A DNA stretch of 39,977 nucleotides from contig CAJJBL010000121.1 of NCBI GenBank assembly GCA_905182395.1, positions 1 to 39,977 on the forward strand. Direction: 5' to 3'. Shown piece after piece: positions 1 through 12,248 of this stretch (its first letter is position 1; every line of letters begins with the position of its first letter). This DNA comes from an alpha proteobacterium SCGC AAA536-G10 (lineage in GTDB: Bacteria; Pseudomonadota; Alphaproteobacteria; Puniceispirillales; Marisalimonadaceae). The translations under genes and the position numbers were made by a program. The notes under the pieces are model-generated. The model was given only the letters and a program-made list of their open reading frames with translations. It searched no databases and was not told the DNA's origin.

Positions 1-285
1 AAAGGACAAATTATAATTGATAAAGGGGCCTTTAAGGCCGTAACTAAAGGAAACTCAATTTTGGCTGCAGGCATAATTGGAACAGAAGGAAATTATGAAA
101 AAGGCGATTTAATTAGAGTCCTTGATGAAAATAAAAAAATTATTGGAAAAGGGCTTATTCACTTCAATAATTCAGAAGTAAATTTAATTAAAGGGTTTAA
201 AAGCGAAAATATTGAAGTAATATTAGGATATAGAGGTAAGGACGAAGTTGTTCATAGGGACGACTTTGTATTAGAAAATTATTAA
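1..285 (+). CDS. proB: Glutamate 5-kinase, C-terminal PUA domain (5' truncated by window edge)
   Basis: Frame 1 is open from base 1 (KGQIIIDKGAFKAVTKGNSILAAGIIGTEGNYEKGDLIRVLD...), typical ProB PUA-domain tail; directly followed by proA. Confidence 0.9.
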   Translation, partial: KGQIIIDKGAFKAVTKGNSILAAGIIGTEGNYEKGDLIRVLDENKKIIGKGLIHFNNSEVNLIKGFKSENIEVILGYRGKDEVVHRDDFVLENY

Positions 286-297
286 GAGCAAAATAAA

Positions 298-1566
298 ATG
301 AATGATCATGTTAATATCTATAAAGATGTAAGTCTCATAAATAAAAAGTCTAAAGCTGCTTTTAAAATTATTTCTTTAAGCAATTCCAATGATCGAAATT
401 TAGCTATTTTAAATACAGCTGAAATTATTAAAACTAATATTAATAATATACTAGCGGCAAATGAAATTGATATAAATAACGCTAAAGACAAAAATCTAAA
501 TAACGCATTCATTGATAGACTTATGTTAAATGGTGATAGAATCAATAATATTATTCTTGGGTTAATTAATATTAGTAAAATGGATGACCCTTTAGGTTGT
601 GAGTTAGCAAGATGGAAACAACCTAATGGCCTAGATATTTCAAGAGTATCAGTTCCTCTTGGAGTTATTGGAATAATATATGAATCTCGTCCAAATGTAA
701 CAGTTGATGCTGGCAGTTTATGTATTAAATCAGGAAATACTGTTATACTTAGGGGGGGATCTGATTCTATTTATACTTCAAGGATCTTTACACAATTTCT
801 TCGTGAAGGCCTATTATCTGCTAATTTACCCTCAGACACTGTTCAAATGGTTGACAGCACAAATAGGGAAGCGGTAAGCGCAATGCTCCAAGCAGTTGGA
901 GAAATAGATGTTATTATTCCTAGAGGTGGAAAATCTTTAGTAGAAAAAATACAAAAAGAGGCAAGAGTTCCTGTTTTTGCTCACCTTGAAGGAATATGTC
1001 ATGTGTATATTGATAGTGAAGCCGATATAGAAAAAGCAATAAAAATTGTTGTAAACTCTAAGATGAGAAGAACTGGAATATGTGGTGCATTAGAAACACT
1101 TCTGATTGATAAGAAAATAAGTAAAAATGTAATACCTATTTTAGCTCATAAATTAAGAGCGAAAGGATGCCAATTAAAAGGGGATGAAGAAACGATTCTA
1201 ATTGATAAAGATATTAATTTAGCATTTGATGTAGATTGGAAAACTGAATATCTTGATGCTATTTTATCTATCAAAATAGTTGACGGTGTAAATGGGGCCA
1301 TTAAGCATATAGAGGAGTATTCTTCGCATCATACTGAATGCATTATCACTGAGAATAAAAATACTGCCGATATATTCTTGTCTAAGGTAGATAGTGCTAT
1401 AGTTATGCATAATGCTTCAACTCAGTTTGCTGATGGGGGTGAATTTGGTATGGGAGCAGAAATAGGAATTTCGACTGGAAGAATTCATGCTAGAGGTCCA
1501 GTAGGAGCAGCGCAGTTAACTAGTTTTAAATATATAGTTAGAGGTAAAGATCAAATTCGTGATTAA
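298..1566 (+). CDS. proA: Glutamate-5-semialdehyde dehydrogenase (gamma-glutamyl phosphate reductase)
   Basis: 422 aa; motifs PLGVIGIIYESRPNVTVDAGSLCIKSGN, VIIPRGGKSLV, AEIGISTGRIHARGPVG. Confidence 0.97.
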   Translation: MNDHVNIYKDVSLINKKSKAAFKIISLSNSNDRNLAILNTAEIIKTNINNILAANEIDINNAKDKNLNNAFIDRLMLNGDRINNIILGLINISKMDDPLGCELARWKQPNGLDISRVSVPLGVIGIIYESRPNVTVDAGSLCIKSGNTVILRGGSDSIYTSRIFTQFLREGLLSANLPSDTVQMVDSTNREAVSAMLQAVGEIDVIIPRGGKSLVEKIQKEARVPVFAHLEGICHVYIDSEADIEKAIKIVVNSKMRRTGICGALETLLIDKKISKNVIPILAHKLRAKGCQLKGDEETILIDKDINLAFDVDWKTEYLDAILSIKIVDGVNGAIKHIEEYSSHHTECIITENKNTADIFLSKVDSAIVMHNASTQFADGGEFGMGAEIGISTGRIHARGPVGAAQLTSFKYIVRGKDQIRD

Positions 1567-2218
1567 CAACGATAAAAATCATATTGAAATTAAAGATTTT
1601 AAAAATAATATAGCAACGTGCTTCTCTTACTCAAGAAAAAGGAAAATCGGAATATTAGGCGGATCATTTAATCCAGCTCATATAGGCCATGTACATATTA
1701 GTGAAATAGCAAAAAAGGCACTCAAATTAGATGAAGTTTGGTGGCTTGTTGCTCCTCAAAACAGACTTAAACTCAGCATAGATATGGAAGGTTTTAGTAA
1801 AAGATTAAATCAAGCAAGATCCTTAACAAAAAAAAATAACTTCATAAAAGTAATAGATTTAGAGAAAAAAAATAATCTTTTTATTTCTTATGAGACAGTT
1901 AATTTTTTAATAAAAAAGTCATCAAAAGCAAAATTTATTTGGTTAATGGGAAGTGATATATTAAAAAATTTTGGTAAATGGATTAAACCATCACAAATTT
2001 CAAAAAAAATGCCTGTTGCAGTAATTGAGAGACCCGGTTATTCTTATTCTGTAATGAATAGTAAAGAAACATTCTTGCTTGGAAAAAAAATAAACCCATC
2101 TAAAAGCAAACTACTATATTTGAATAAAAATCCTTCTTGGGTTTTTATTAAAAAAAAATTAGTAGCTATTTCATCTACAGAAATAAGATATTTAAAGTCA
2201 AAAAATCAAAAAGGTTAA
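1559..2218 (+). CDS. nadD: Nicotinate-nucleotide adenylyltransferase
   Basis: GGSFNPAHIGHVHI nucleotidyltransferase motif and ISSTEIRYL tail; GTG start overlapping proA by 8 nt; conserved proA-nadD-rsfS order. Confidence 0.93.
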   Translation: MINNDKNHIEIKDFKNNIATCFSYSRKRKIGILGGSFNPAHIGHVHISEIAKKALKLDEVWWLVAPQNRLKLSIDMEGFSKRLNQARSLTKKNNFIKVIDLEKKNNLFISYETVNFLIKKSSKAKFIWLMGSDILKNFGKWIKPSQISKKMPVAVIERPGYSYSVMNSKETFLLGKKINPSKSKLLYLNKNPSWVFIKKKLVAISSTEIRYLKSKNQKG

Positions 2219-2224
2219 AAAAAA

Positions 2225-2599
2225 ATGAAAAACAGTAAATCCAATTCTTCTAAACAGTTATTAAAATTAGCTTTAGAATCTTTGGAAGACGATAAAGCGA
2301 TTGATGTTATAAGTATCAATCTTATTGGAAGAAGTAGTATTGCCGATTTTATGATAGTTGCTAGTGGAAATTCAACAAGACAAGTTGCCTCAATGGGAAA
2401 TAATTTAATAAAAAAATTTAAAGATATTGGTATTCGTGTTCCTTCTCCTGAGGGCATGTCAAATGGTGATTGGGTTCTAATTGATGCAAGTGATATTTTA
2501 ATCCATATATTTCGCCCTGAGGTAAGAGATTTTTATAGCCTAGAGAAAATGTGGCTTAAGAATGAAAAAGATGAGCTTATTGCTTCAAATGAAAAATAA
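2225..2599 (+). CDS. rsfS: Ribosome silencing factor
   Basis: 124 aa; RsfS motifs (IGRSSIADFMIVASGNSTRQVASM, GDWVLIDASDILIHIFRPEVRDFYSLEKMW). Confidence 0.95.
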   Translation: MKNSKSNSSKQLLKLALESLEDDKAIDVISINLIGRSSIADFMIVASGNSTRQVASMGNNLIKKFKDIGIRVPSPEGMSNGDWVLIDASDILIHIFRPEVRDFYSLEKMWLKNEKDELIASNEK

Positions 2600-2602
2600 A
2601 TA

Positions 2603-3052
2603 ATGAAATACATTATTTCATCTATAGGTAAATCTTCAAAATCTGATGAAGAAAAAATTACTCAAAAATATTTAAAAAGATTAAAAAATGTTGAGTTAAA
2701 CCAATATGAAGCGAAAACAAATAATGTTAAATTAAAAATAATAGAAGAAGGCACTAAATTAATAAAATCAACACCTTTAAATGCTAAATTAATATTACTT
2801 GATGAGCAAGGAGAAAATTTATCAAGTAAGGAGCTTGCTAAATTAGTATTGGATTGGAAAGAAAATAGTATATCATCTATAAATTTTGCAATTGGAGGTC
2901 CATACGGAAATGGAGTTGAAGTAAAAAAGGCTGCTGATAAAATGATTGCTTTTGGGCGTCAAACATGGCCTCACCAAATGGTTAAGATAATGCTTGCTGA
3001 ACAAATTTATAGAATTGAAACTATTTTAAGAGGTCATCCTTATCATAAATAA
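2603..3052 (+). CDS. rlmH: 23S rRNA pseudouridine1915 N3-methyltransferase
   Basis: 149 aa; NFAIGGPYGNG, WPHQMVKIMLAEQIYRIETILRGHPYHK. Confidence 0.95.
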   Translation: MKYIISSIGKSSKSDEEKITQKYLKRLKNVELNQYEAKTNNVKLKIIEEGTKLIKSTPLNAKLILLDEQGENLSSKELAKLVLDWKENSISSINFAIGGPYGNGVEVKKAADKMIAFGRQTWPHQMVKIMLAEQIYRIETILRGHPYHK

Positions 3053-3078
3053 ATATATATAATTATGGAATATCTAAA

Positions 3079-4608
3079 ATGGAAAATAAGAAAAGAGCCC
3101 CTATAATATTGTGTATAATGGATGGATGGGGAATAAACAAAGATATAAATCATAATGCTGTTGCTCAAGCAAAAACACCAAACGTTGACAACCTATCAAA
3201 AACATATCCCTTTTCTACACTTGAAGCATCTGGAGAACATGTAGGATTACCAGTTGATCAAGTTGGAAACTCTGAAGTAGGACATATGAACTTAGGCTCA
3301 GGAAGAGTTGTAATACAAACTCTTCCAAGAATTAATCAAGCATTCGAAAATAATGAAATTAAATTAAATAAAAATTTTAATGAATTTACTAAAATACATA
3401 ATCAAAACAACACTATCCATTTACTCGGATTATGCAGTGATGGAGGTGTCCATTCTCATATGAATCATATCATTTCTATTTCTAAACTATTAGATAAAAA
3501 AAATATTAAAACAGTAATCCATATTTTCTCAGATGGTAGGGATAGCTCTCCATTACAAATTGGAGATATTATTAAACAATTTGAAAAATCTTTGCCTAAG
3601 TCAATAAAAATTGTTAGCCTTATTGGAAGATATTTCTCAATGGATAGAGATAATAGATGGGATAGAATAAAAAAATCTTTTGATCTCATTACCTATGGTA
3701 CTCATGAAAGAAAATCAGGAAATATATCTTCAGCTATTAAATTAGCATATGAAACCGGTGAAACAGACGAATTTATTTCTCCTACAGTTATAGGAGATTA
3801 TTCTGGTATTCAAAATGGTGATAGCTTACTCATGGTGAACTTCAGATCAGATAGAGTTAGAGAGCTATTAACTTCTTTTTTAGATCCTAATTTTAATAAG
3901 TTTGAAAAAAAATCAAATACTCCTTTTTTTTCTAATTCTTTAGGCATGACAGAATATTCTGAAAAACTTTCTTCTTATATGAAAAGTATTTTTTCAAGTA
4001 ATAAAATTCAAGATACACTGGGTGAAATTATATCTAAAAATAATTTAAAACAGCTAAGATTAGCTGAAACAGAAAAATATCCACATGTAACATTTTTTTT
4101 TAATGGTGGAAAAGAAACTGTTCTTCCTGGTGAAACAAGATTAATGATCCCTTCTCCTAAAGTATCAACATACGATCAAAAACCAGAAATGTCGGCTCAT
4201 CAAGTTGAAGCTGAATTAATTAAAGCTATTGAACTTGAAATTTATGATTTAATTATAATCAATTTTGCAAACCCCGATATGGTAGGACATACTGGGAACC
4301 TTAATGCAGCTATTATTGCTGTTGAAACAATAGACAAAGCAATAGGTAATGTAAAAAAAGCGTTAGATAAAACAAATGGTATAATGTTAATAACTGCTGA
4401 TCATGGAAATTGTGAAGTAATGATGCACGAGAAAACCAAAACGCCTCACACTGCCCATACATGTAACAAAGTACCATTAATTTTAATTTCAAAAAATAAT
4501 AATTTAAAATTAAACAATGGGAAATTAGCTGATATTGCGCCTACTATTCTAGATCTTTTAAAGATAGAAAAGCCAATTTCTATGAATGGGAAATCATTAC
4601 TATTTTAG
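3079..4608 (+). CDS. gpmI: 2,3-bisphosphoglycerate-independent phosphoglycerate mutase
   Basis: 509 aa; LCIMDGWGIN, GNSEVGHMNLGSGRVV, FSDGRDSSP, TADHGNCEVM. Confidence 0.97.
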   Translation: MENKKRAPIILCIMDGWGINKDINHNAVAQAKTPNVDNLSKTYPFSTLEASGEHVGLPVDQVGNSEVGHMNLGSGRVVIQTLPRINQAFENNEIKLNKNFNEFTKIHNQNNTIHLLGLCSDGGVHSHMNHIISISKLLDKKNIKTVIHIFSDGRDSSPLQIGDIIKQFEKSLPKSIKIVSLIGRYFSMDRDNRWDRIKKSFDLITYGTHERKSGNISSAIKLAYETGETDEFISPTVIGDYSGIQNGDSLLMVNFRSDRVRELLTSFLDPNFNKFEKKSNTPFFSNSLGMTEYSEKLSSYMKSIFSSNKIQDTLGEIISKNNLKQLRLAETEKYPHVTFFFNGGKETVLPGETRLMIPSPKVSTYDQKPEMSAHQVEAELIKAIELEIYDLIIINFANPDMVGHTGNLNAAIIAVETIDKAIGNVKKALDKTNGIMLITADHGNCEVMMHEKTKTPHTAHTCNKVPLILISKNNNLKLNNGKLADIAPTILDLLKIEKPISMNGKSLLF

Positions 4609-4715
4609 TAAGTAGTTTGTTATAAATTATCAACAAAACTTGCTAGATTAAATTTGTTCTATATTATTTAATTATTAAAATAATTCAATTATTACAACTT
4701 TTAGGAAATTAAAAA

Positions 4716-6065
4716 ATGATTCATAATTTATTTAAAAATAAAACTTTTATATTTTTAATTATATTTTCTTCATTTCTAATAATATTGGGATTTCTTCCAA
4801 ATAATACTCTTAATGCACAATCAAATCGCCAAGAAACATATAAACAACTTAACCTTTTTGGAGATGTTTTTCAAAGAGTCCAAGAACAATACGTAGAAGA
4901 AGTTACGGATAAAGAATTAATTGAATCAGCTATATCTGGAATGCTTCAATCTCTTGATCCTCATTCTTCATATTTAAGTGTAGAATCATATGAGGATATG
5001 CAAGTTAAAACAAAAGGAACGTTTGGAGGCCTAGGAATTGAAATCACTATGGAAGATGGTTTTGTTAAAGTAGTATCACCCATAGATGATACACCTGCAG
5101 CTTTAGCTGGAATGCAGTCTGGTGATCTAATTATAGCAGTAAATGGTGAATCATTAAGAGGTCTATCAATTAACGAAGCAGTATCTCAACTTAGAGGACC
5201 TATAGGAAGCAAAATTAAAATTACAGTTGTCCGTAATGAAGAAGAACCATTTGAACTAGAAATAAAAAGAGATATTATTAAGATTACGTCAGTTAAACAC
5301 AATGTTATAAATAATGTTGGATATATCCGTCTAACTACTTTTTCAGAAACCACTACAGAAGGGTTAGAAATTGCTGTTGAAAAAATACAAAAAGAAATAG
5401 GTGATAACTTTCTAGGTTTAATCTTAGATCTTAGAAATAATCCAGGCGGTCTCCTTAATCAATCAATATCAGTATCAGATGCCTTTCTTAATCAAGGAGA
5501 AATTGTATCAACTAAAGGTCGAAAAAAAGATGATGCATCAAGAGTGTTTGCTAAAAAAGGAGATATAATAAACGGAAAACCCCTGGTAGTATTAATTAAT
5601 AGTGGGTCAGCTTCTGCAAGTGAGATTGTAGCTGGAGCTTTAAAAGATCATTCTAGAGCTATCATTATTGGAACAAGAAGTTTTGGCAAAGGATCAGTCC
5701 AGTCAATTATTCCACTTGCTGGTAACGGAGCTATGAGGCTAACAACAGCAAGGTACTATACGCCCAGTGGAATATCAATTCAGGCAAAAGGTATACAACC
5801 TGATATTATAGTTGAGGCAGGTATCACCGAAGCTAATAAAGATAAGAAGAAAAATAGGCGCGAAGAGAACCTAAGAGGTGCATTAGATAATAAAAATAAA
5901 AAGTCAAAGGATGAAAATCCAGAACCTAAGATTAAATTGACGGTCACTGAAAAACTGATACAAGACAACCAAGTATCAAGAGCTATTGACCTTATTAGAG
6001 GTATAAGTTTATTTAGCAATAAAATTAATAATATTTCCAAAAACTCATTAAGCTCAAAAAAATAA
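4716..6065 (+). CDS. ctpA: C-terminal processing peptidase (S41, PDZ domain)
   Basis: 449 aa; N-terminal signal/TM, LDPHSSYLS, PDZ domain (GLGIEITMEDG), LINSGSASASEIVAGALKDHSRAIIIGTRSFGKGSVQ. Confidence 0.94.
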   Translation: MIHNLFKNKTFIFLIIFSSFLIILGFLPNNTLNAQSNRQETYKQLNLFGDVFQRVQEQYVEEVTDKELIESAISGMLQSLDPHSSYLSVESYEDMQVKTKGTFGGLGIEITMEDGFVKVVSPIDDTPAALAGMQSGDLIIAVNGESLRGLSINEAVSQLRGPIGSKIKITVVRNEEEPFELEIKRDIIKITSVKHNVINNVGYIRLTTFSETTTEGLEIAVEKIQKEIGDNFLGLILDLRNNPGGLLNQSISVSDAFLNQGEIVSTKGRKKDDASRVFAKKGDIINGKPLVVLINSGSASASEIVAGALKDHSRAIIIGTRSFGKGSVQSIIPLAGNGAMRLTTARYYTPSGISIQAKGIQPDIIVEAGITEANKDKKKNRREENLRGALDNKNKKSKDENPEPKIKLTVTEKLIQDNQVSRAIDLIRGISLFSNKINNISKNSLSSKK

Positions 6066-6078
6066 ATAGTGATAAATA

Positions 6079-6585
6079 ATGAATATGTCTAAAAACATAC
6101 CGCTCTTAAAAAGACCTTATAGATCTTGCGTAGGGTTAATGGTTTTTAATAAAATTGGTCAGGTATTTTGTGGACAAAGACTGGATAATAAAGCTGAAGC
6201 TTGGCAATTGCCCCAAGGTGGTATAGACGAAGGAGAAACACCTATTGAAGCTGGCTTTCGTGAGTTAAAAGAAGAAACAAGTATAGTTAACGTTGAATTT
6301 GTTAGTGAATATCCTGAATGGCTAAATTATGACATTCCTTTACCCCTTGCAAATGCTTTATGGGAAGGAAAATTTAGAGGACAAACTCAAAGATGGCTTC
6401 TTTTTTCATTCACTGGCATTGATAATGAGATAAATATAAATACCGCACATCCAGAATTTAAAAACTGGGAGTGGATAAATCCAACCCAATTACCACTAAA
6501 AGCTATTTCTTTTAAACAAGAGATTTATTCCAAGATAAATAAAGCCTTTATCCCAATAATAAACAATTTTAATAGTAACAAATAA
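6079..6585 (+). CDS. rppH: RNA pyrophosphohydrolase (Nudix)
   Basis: 168 aa; YRSCVGLMVFN, Nudix box GGIDEGETPIEAGFRELKEETS. Confidence 0.93.
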   Translation: MNMSKNIPLLKRPYRSCVGLMVFNKIGQVFCGQRLDNKAEAWQLPQGGIDEGETPIEAGFRELKEETSIVNVEFVSEYPEWLNYDIPLPLANALWEGKFRGQTQRWLLFSFTGIDNEININTAHPEFKNWEWINPTQLPLKAISFKQEIYSKINKAFIPIINNFNSNK

Positions 6586-6602
6586 TAATAAAGGCAAATG
6601 AT

Positions 6603-7889
6603 ATGTATAAAAAAGGTTTTAATTATATCGATTTCGTAAATCGAGTAGAAAAGATCTTAGAGTTAATAGAGAGTAAACCTAATAATTTTAAACATATATT
6701 TACTGAACTTTTTGATAAAGATTTTAAATCACAGTTAACTTTTATTGAAAAATTAAATAATGGTTCATTAAAAGGTTTAATAATTTCTATTAAAGATTTG
6801 TTTGATGTTAAAGGGTATAAAACTCGTGGTGGATCAATTTTTTTAGATCCATTGCCTTCTACAAAAGATGCTGATTGTATTTCTTTATTAAGAAATGCAG
6901 GAGCTTTATTACTTGGTCATACTAATATGACTGAACTTGCCTATTCAGGACTTGGTATTAACCCCCATTATGGAACACCTGAAAATCCAATATATAAAGG
7001 ATCCGTTCCTGGTGGATCAACATCTGGCGGAGCGGTTTCAGTTGCGCTTGATATCTCTGACGTAACAATTGGAACAGACACCGGCGGATCAACTAGGATA
7101 CCAGCTGCTTTCACAGGTATAACTGGCTTCAAACCTACACAAGACACAATTTCTAGAGAAGGTTCTTTATCACTATCTAATTCATTAGACAGTGTAGGAA
7201 TAATGGGGAAAAATATTACACTTTGTAAATTAGTTTACGATGTGATGATTAATAAACCTAAGTCTAATAATATTAATGTTCTCAATAAAAATTTTACTAT
7301 GATTATACCTAGTAACTTTGGATTTGATAAAGTTGAGAAAGATATTCAAATATCATTTGACTTAGCTAAACAAAAAATAATTGATAGCGGAATTAATGTT
7401 ATTGAAAAGAATTTACCTATCTTAGATAGTTACAAGAATATTCCATTATGGCAATTCGCAGCAGTAGAATGTCAAACAGAGTATTTTGATGCTTATAAGG
7501 AAAAATCTAAATTAATTGATCCTAATATATTTAAAAGAATGGATAGAGCTAATGAAGTTAGAGCAGTAGAATACAAATTATTATTAAAAGTAAGACAAGA
7601 AATGATAAAAGTGTTTAACCTGCAATTAGAAAATAATTTTTTACTACTTCCAACTGTAACAGCAAAGCCACCATTGCTTAAAAAATGCGAGGACCCTGAA
7701 TATTATGATGAGGCTAATTTGATATCACTTAAAAATACTACACTTGCAAATTTTATGAATGGTTGCAGTATATCACTTCCTTTTTCACACAACAAAACCA
7801 CAATGGGTATTATGTTAAACGCTGCAACAAATATGGATCATAATCTTTTGGAAATAGGGTCAATAGTAGAAACAATACTAAAATCATAA
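6603..7889 (+). CDS. Amidase-signature family amidase
   Basis: 428 aa; SIKDLFDVKGYKTRGGS, PGGSTSGGAVSVALDISDVTIGTDTGGSTRIPAAFTGITGFKPT (Ser-cisSer-Lys signature). Confidence 0.9.
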   Translation: MYKKGFNYIDFVNRVEKILELIESKPNNFKHIFTELFDKDFKSQLTFIEKLNNGSLKGLIISIKDLFDVKGYKTRGGSIFLDPLPSTKDADCISLLRNAGALLLGHTNMTELAYSGLGINPHYGTPENPIYKGSVPGGSTSGGAVSVALDISDVTIGTDTGGSTRIPAAFTGITGFKPTQDTISREGSLSLSNSLDSVGIMGKNITLCKLVYDVMINKPKSNNINVLNKNFTMIIPSNFGFDKVEKDIQISFDLAKQKIIDSGINVIEKNLPILDSYKNIPLWQFAAVECQTEYFDAYKEKSKLIDPNIFKRMDRANEVRAVEYKLLLKVRQEMIKVFNLQLENNFLLLPTVTAKPPLLKKCEDPEYYDEANLISLKNTTLANFMNGCSISLPFSHNKTTMGIMLNAATNMDHNLLEIGSIVETILKS

Positions 7890-7905
7890 ATATATTTATT
7901 TATAA

Positions 7906-8304
7906 TTAATTTATTTGATCTATTACAGCTTGAATAAATAAAGCATTTTTTGATGCTAATTCAGCAATAGTTTTATCAGAGTTACTTTCTTCAGATTTAA
8001 ATTGAATAAGTCTCTCTTCAAGCATTTGTTTGTTAGATTTATCAAGCTTTTCAGCCCTTTCTGCTAAAATGACAACAGAGTTTTCATTAATTTCAGCAAT
8101 TCCACCGTCTATCATAACTCTTGTTATAATTTTATTGTCATTATAAATATCAATAACACCTCTATCAAGAGTAGACATTAAATGAGAGTGCCTTGGTAAT
8201 GCACCTATGTATCCATCAGAACCAGGAATGACAACCATCTCTGCTGGTTCTGAAACAATAACCTTGGATGGAGTTACTATTTCCAAATTAGTTGTTTCTG
8301 CCAT
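7906..8304 (-). CDS. atpC: F1F0 ATP synthase epsilon subunit
   Basis: 132 aa; EIVTPSKVIVSEPAEMVVIPGSDGYIGALPRHSHLMSTL; last gene of the atp block. Confidence 0.95.
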   Translation of the reverse strand: MAETTNLEIVTPSKVIVSEPAEMVVIPGSDGYIGALPRHSHLMSTLDRGVIDIYNDNKIITRVMIDGGIAEINENSVVILAERAEKLDKSNKQMLEERLIQFKSEESNSDKTIAELASKNALFIQAVIDQIN

Positions 8305-8335
8305 TTTTACCTCTTGTGAAATAAATTCATATTGA

Positions 8336-9808
<1,473 letters not shown>

Positions 9809-10681
9809 TTATAAAGCTTCTGCGCCTGATATAATCTCAATTAACTCGCTCGTAATAACCGCCTGTCTAGTTCTATTATATTGCAAAGTTAGCTTATCTA
9901 TCATTTCTCCAGCATTTCTAGTAGCGTTATCCATTGCAGTCATTCTAGCTGCCAATTCACTAGCAGTACTTTCAATTTGTGAACTAAACAATTGCGTAGC
10001 TAAATTACGCGGCAACAAATCATTTAGTATTTCTTCTTCACTTGGTTCAAACTCAAATACAGAATTTGAAACATTTTCTTCTATTTTATCTTCTTTAACT
10101 TCAACGGGTATAAGCGATCTATATGTTACTTCTTGAGCAATTGCGGAAATAAATTTATTATATATTACTCTACAATTTCCAAATTCATTGTTCTCAAATA
10201 ATGTAATAATCTTCCTTGCTAATATTTCTGCATCTGAAAAATTTGGTTTTCCTGATTTACCTTCTATTCTATCAATATAAAGATCTCCAAATTCTCTATT
10301 AAGAGCGACTGCTGATTTCTTTCCTACCATCAACAACTTTACTTTAATTCCGTTGTCAGTTAATAGTTTTACTTCTTTACGAACAGCTCTAGTTATAGAG
10401 CCATTAAAACCTCCACAAAGCCCCCTATCTGCAGAAAAAACTACTAATAATTGAGTTTTATTATCTTCTTTCCCAGTTAATAGATCTACAGAACTACTAC
10501 TAGAATTAGATACTAATTTAGACACAACATTATCCATTAAAGAGGTATAAGGCCTCGATGCCAAAGCTTGATCTTGAGCTTTTCTAAGCTTTGCGGCAGC
10601 AACCATCTTCATTGCTGAAGTGATTTTTTGAGTGGACTTTACAGAACCAATTCTATTTTTTAGATCTTTCAAAGAAGGCAT
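9809..10681 (-). CDS. atpG: F1F0 ATP synthase gamma subunit
   Basis: 290 aa; MPSLKDLKNRIGSVKSTQKITSAMKMVAAAKLRKAQ, SDRGLCGGFN, ITSELIEIISGAEAL. Confidence 0.98.
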   Translation of the reverse strand: MPSLKDLKNRIGSVKSTQKITSAMKMVAAAKLRKAQDQALASRPYTSLMDNVVSKLVSNSSSSSVDLLTGKEDNKTQLLVVFSADRGLCGGFNGSITRAVRKEVKLLTDNGIKVKLLMVGKKSAVALNREFGDLYIDRIEGKSGKPNFSDAEILARKIITLFENNEFGNCRVIYNKFISAIAQEVTYRSLIPVEVKEDKIEENVSNSVFEFEPSEEEILNDLLPRNLATQLFSSQIESTASELAARMTAMDNATRNAGEMIDKLTLQYNRTRQAVITSELIEIISGAEAL

Positions 10682-10712
10682 ATTAACCTATCCTATTTAA
10701 TTTTTATAAATA

Positions 10713-12248
10713 TTAAGCGTAGCTTTTTACTAATTGATCTAATGTTTCTCTTAGAGCCTTATCAGTCGAATCTGATATCGATTTATCCTTGCTAATATCC
10801 TTAAGTATTGAAGAATCCTTAGCTTTTAATTTTTGAAGCAAAGCCTTCTCAAAATCACCTATACTTTGTGTAGGAATTTTATCTAAATATCCTTTTACGC
10901 CAGCAAAGATAACTGCTACTTGTTCTTCAACTTTCATAGGAGAATACTGAGATTGCTTTAATAACTCAGTTAATCTTTCACCTCTTGATAAAAGCTGTCT
11001 AGTAGAAGCATCCATATCTGAAGCAAATTGAGCGAATGCCGCCATTTCTCTATATTGAGCCAAATCTAACTTGATTGTTCCTGCTACTTGTTTCATAGCT
11101 TTAATTTGAGCAGCAGAACCAACTCTTGAAACTGATAAACCAACATTAACCGCAGGTCTGATACCTTTATAAAATAATTCTGTTTCAAGAAAAATTTGAC
11201 CATCAGTAATAGAGATAACATTTGTAGGGATAAACGCTGAAACGTCTCCACCTTGTGTTTCAATTATTGGTAAAGCTGTAAGTGACCCAGATCCATTGTC
11301 TTTATTCATCTTAGCTGCTCTTTCAAGCAAACGTGAATGAAGATAGAAAACGTCACCAGGGTAAGCTTCTCTTCCTGGAGGTCTTCTTAATAATAGTGAC
11401 ATTTGTCTATAGGCAACAGCCTGTTTTGATAAATCATCATAAACTACAACAGCGTGCATAGCGTTATCACGAAAATATTCACCCATTGCTGCTGCTGCAT
11501 AAGGAGCTAAAAATTGCATCGGAGCTGGATCAGATGCTGTCGCAGCAACAATAATAGAGTATTCTAGAGCACCTCTTTCTTCGAGGGTTTTTACTATCTG
11601 CGCTACAGTAGATCTTTTTTGTCCAACAGCTACATATATACAAAAAAGTTTTTTTGTATCATCTTTTCCAGCGCTATCATTAGTACTTTTTTGATTTAAA
11701 AAAGTATCAATTGCTATAGCTGTTTTACCTGTTTGTCTATCACCAATAATTAGCTCTCTCTGCCCTCTTCCAACAGGGATAAGAGAATCAATTGCTTTCA
11801 AACCAGTTTGCATTGGCTCATTAACTGATTGTCTAGGCATAATTCCTGGCGCTTTAGCTTCAACTCTTGTTCGCTTGACGTTCTTTAAAGGGCCTTTACC
11901 ATCAATAGGATTCCCAAGAGCGTCAACCACTCTTCCAAGCAACCCCTTACCAACGGGAACATCAACAATAGAACCTGTTCTCTTAACTATATCGCCTTCT
12001 TTAATAGTTTTATCACTTCCAAAAATAACAACACCAACATTGTCTCGTTCTAGGTTAAGAGCCATACCAGCTATTCCACCAGAGAACTCAACCATTTCCC
12101 CTGCTTTAACTTCATCTAAACCATGAACACGAGCGATACCGTCACCTACTGATAAAACTTTTCCTATCTCTGTGATTTCTGCCTCTGATCCAAAATTAGA
12201 AATTTGATCTTTTAATATTGTTGAAATTTCTGCTGCGCGAATGTCCAT
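10713..12248 (-). CDS. atpA: F1F0 ATP synthase alpha subunit
   Basis: 511 aa; [65 protein letters not shown]. Confidence 0.99.
   Translation of the reverse strand: MDIRAAEISTILKDQISNFGSEAEITEIGKVLSVGDGIARVHGLDEVKAGEMVEFSGGIAGMALNLERDNVGVVIFGSDKTIKEGDIVKRTGSIVDVPVGKGLLGRVVDALGNPIDGKGPLKNVKRTRVEAKAPGIMPRQSVNEPMQTGLKAIDSLIPVGRGQRELIIGDRQTGKTAIAIDTFLNQKSTNDSAGKDDTKKLFCIYVAVGQKRSTVAQIVKTLEERGALEYSIIVAATASDPAPMQFLAPYAAAAMGEYFRDNAMHAVVVYDDLSKQAVAYRQMSLLLRRPPGREAYPGDVFYLHSRLLERAAKMNKDNGSGSLTALPIIETQGGDVSAFIPTNVISITDGQIFLETELFYKGIRPAVNVGLSVSRVGSAAQIKAMKQVAGTIKLDLAQYREMAAFAQFASDMDASTRQLLSRGERLTELLKQSQYSPMKVEEQVAVIFAGVKGYLDKIPTQSIGDFEKALLQKLKAKDSSILKDISKDKSISDSTDKALRETLDQLVKSYA

Noticed and set aside
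318-545. Minus-strand ORF (75 aa) inside proA
   Set aside because: Antisense shadow ORF in a strongly conserved gene; no recognisable domain.
2215-2457. Minus-strand ORF overlapping rsfS
   Set aside because: Shadow ORF; rsfS is unmistakable on the plus strand.
11875-12126. Plus-strand ORF antisense to atpA
   Set aside because: Shadow ORF, no domain resemblance.
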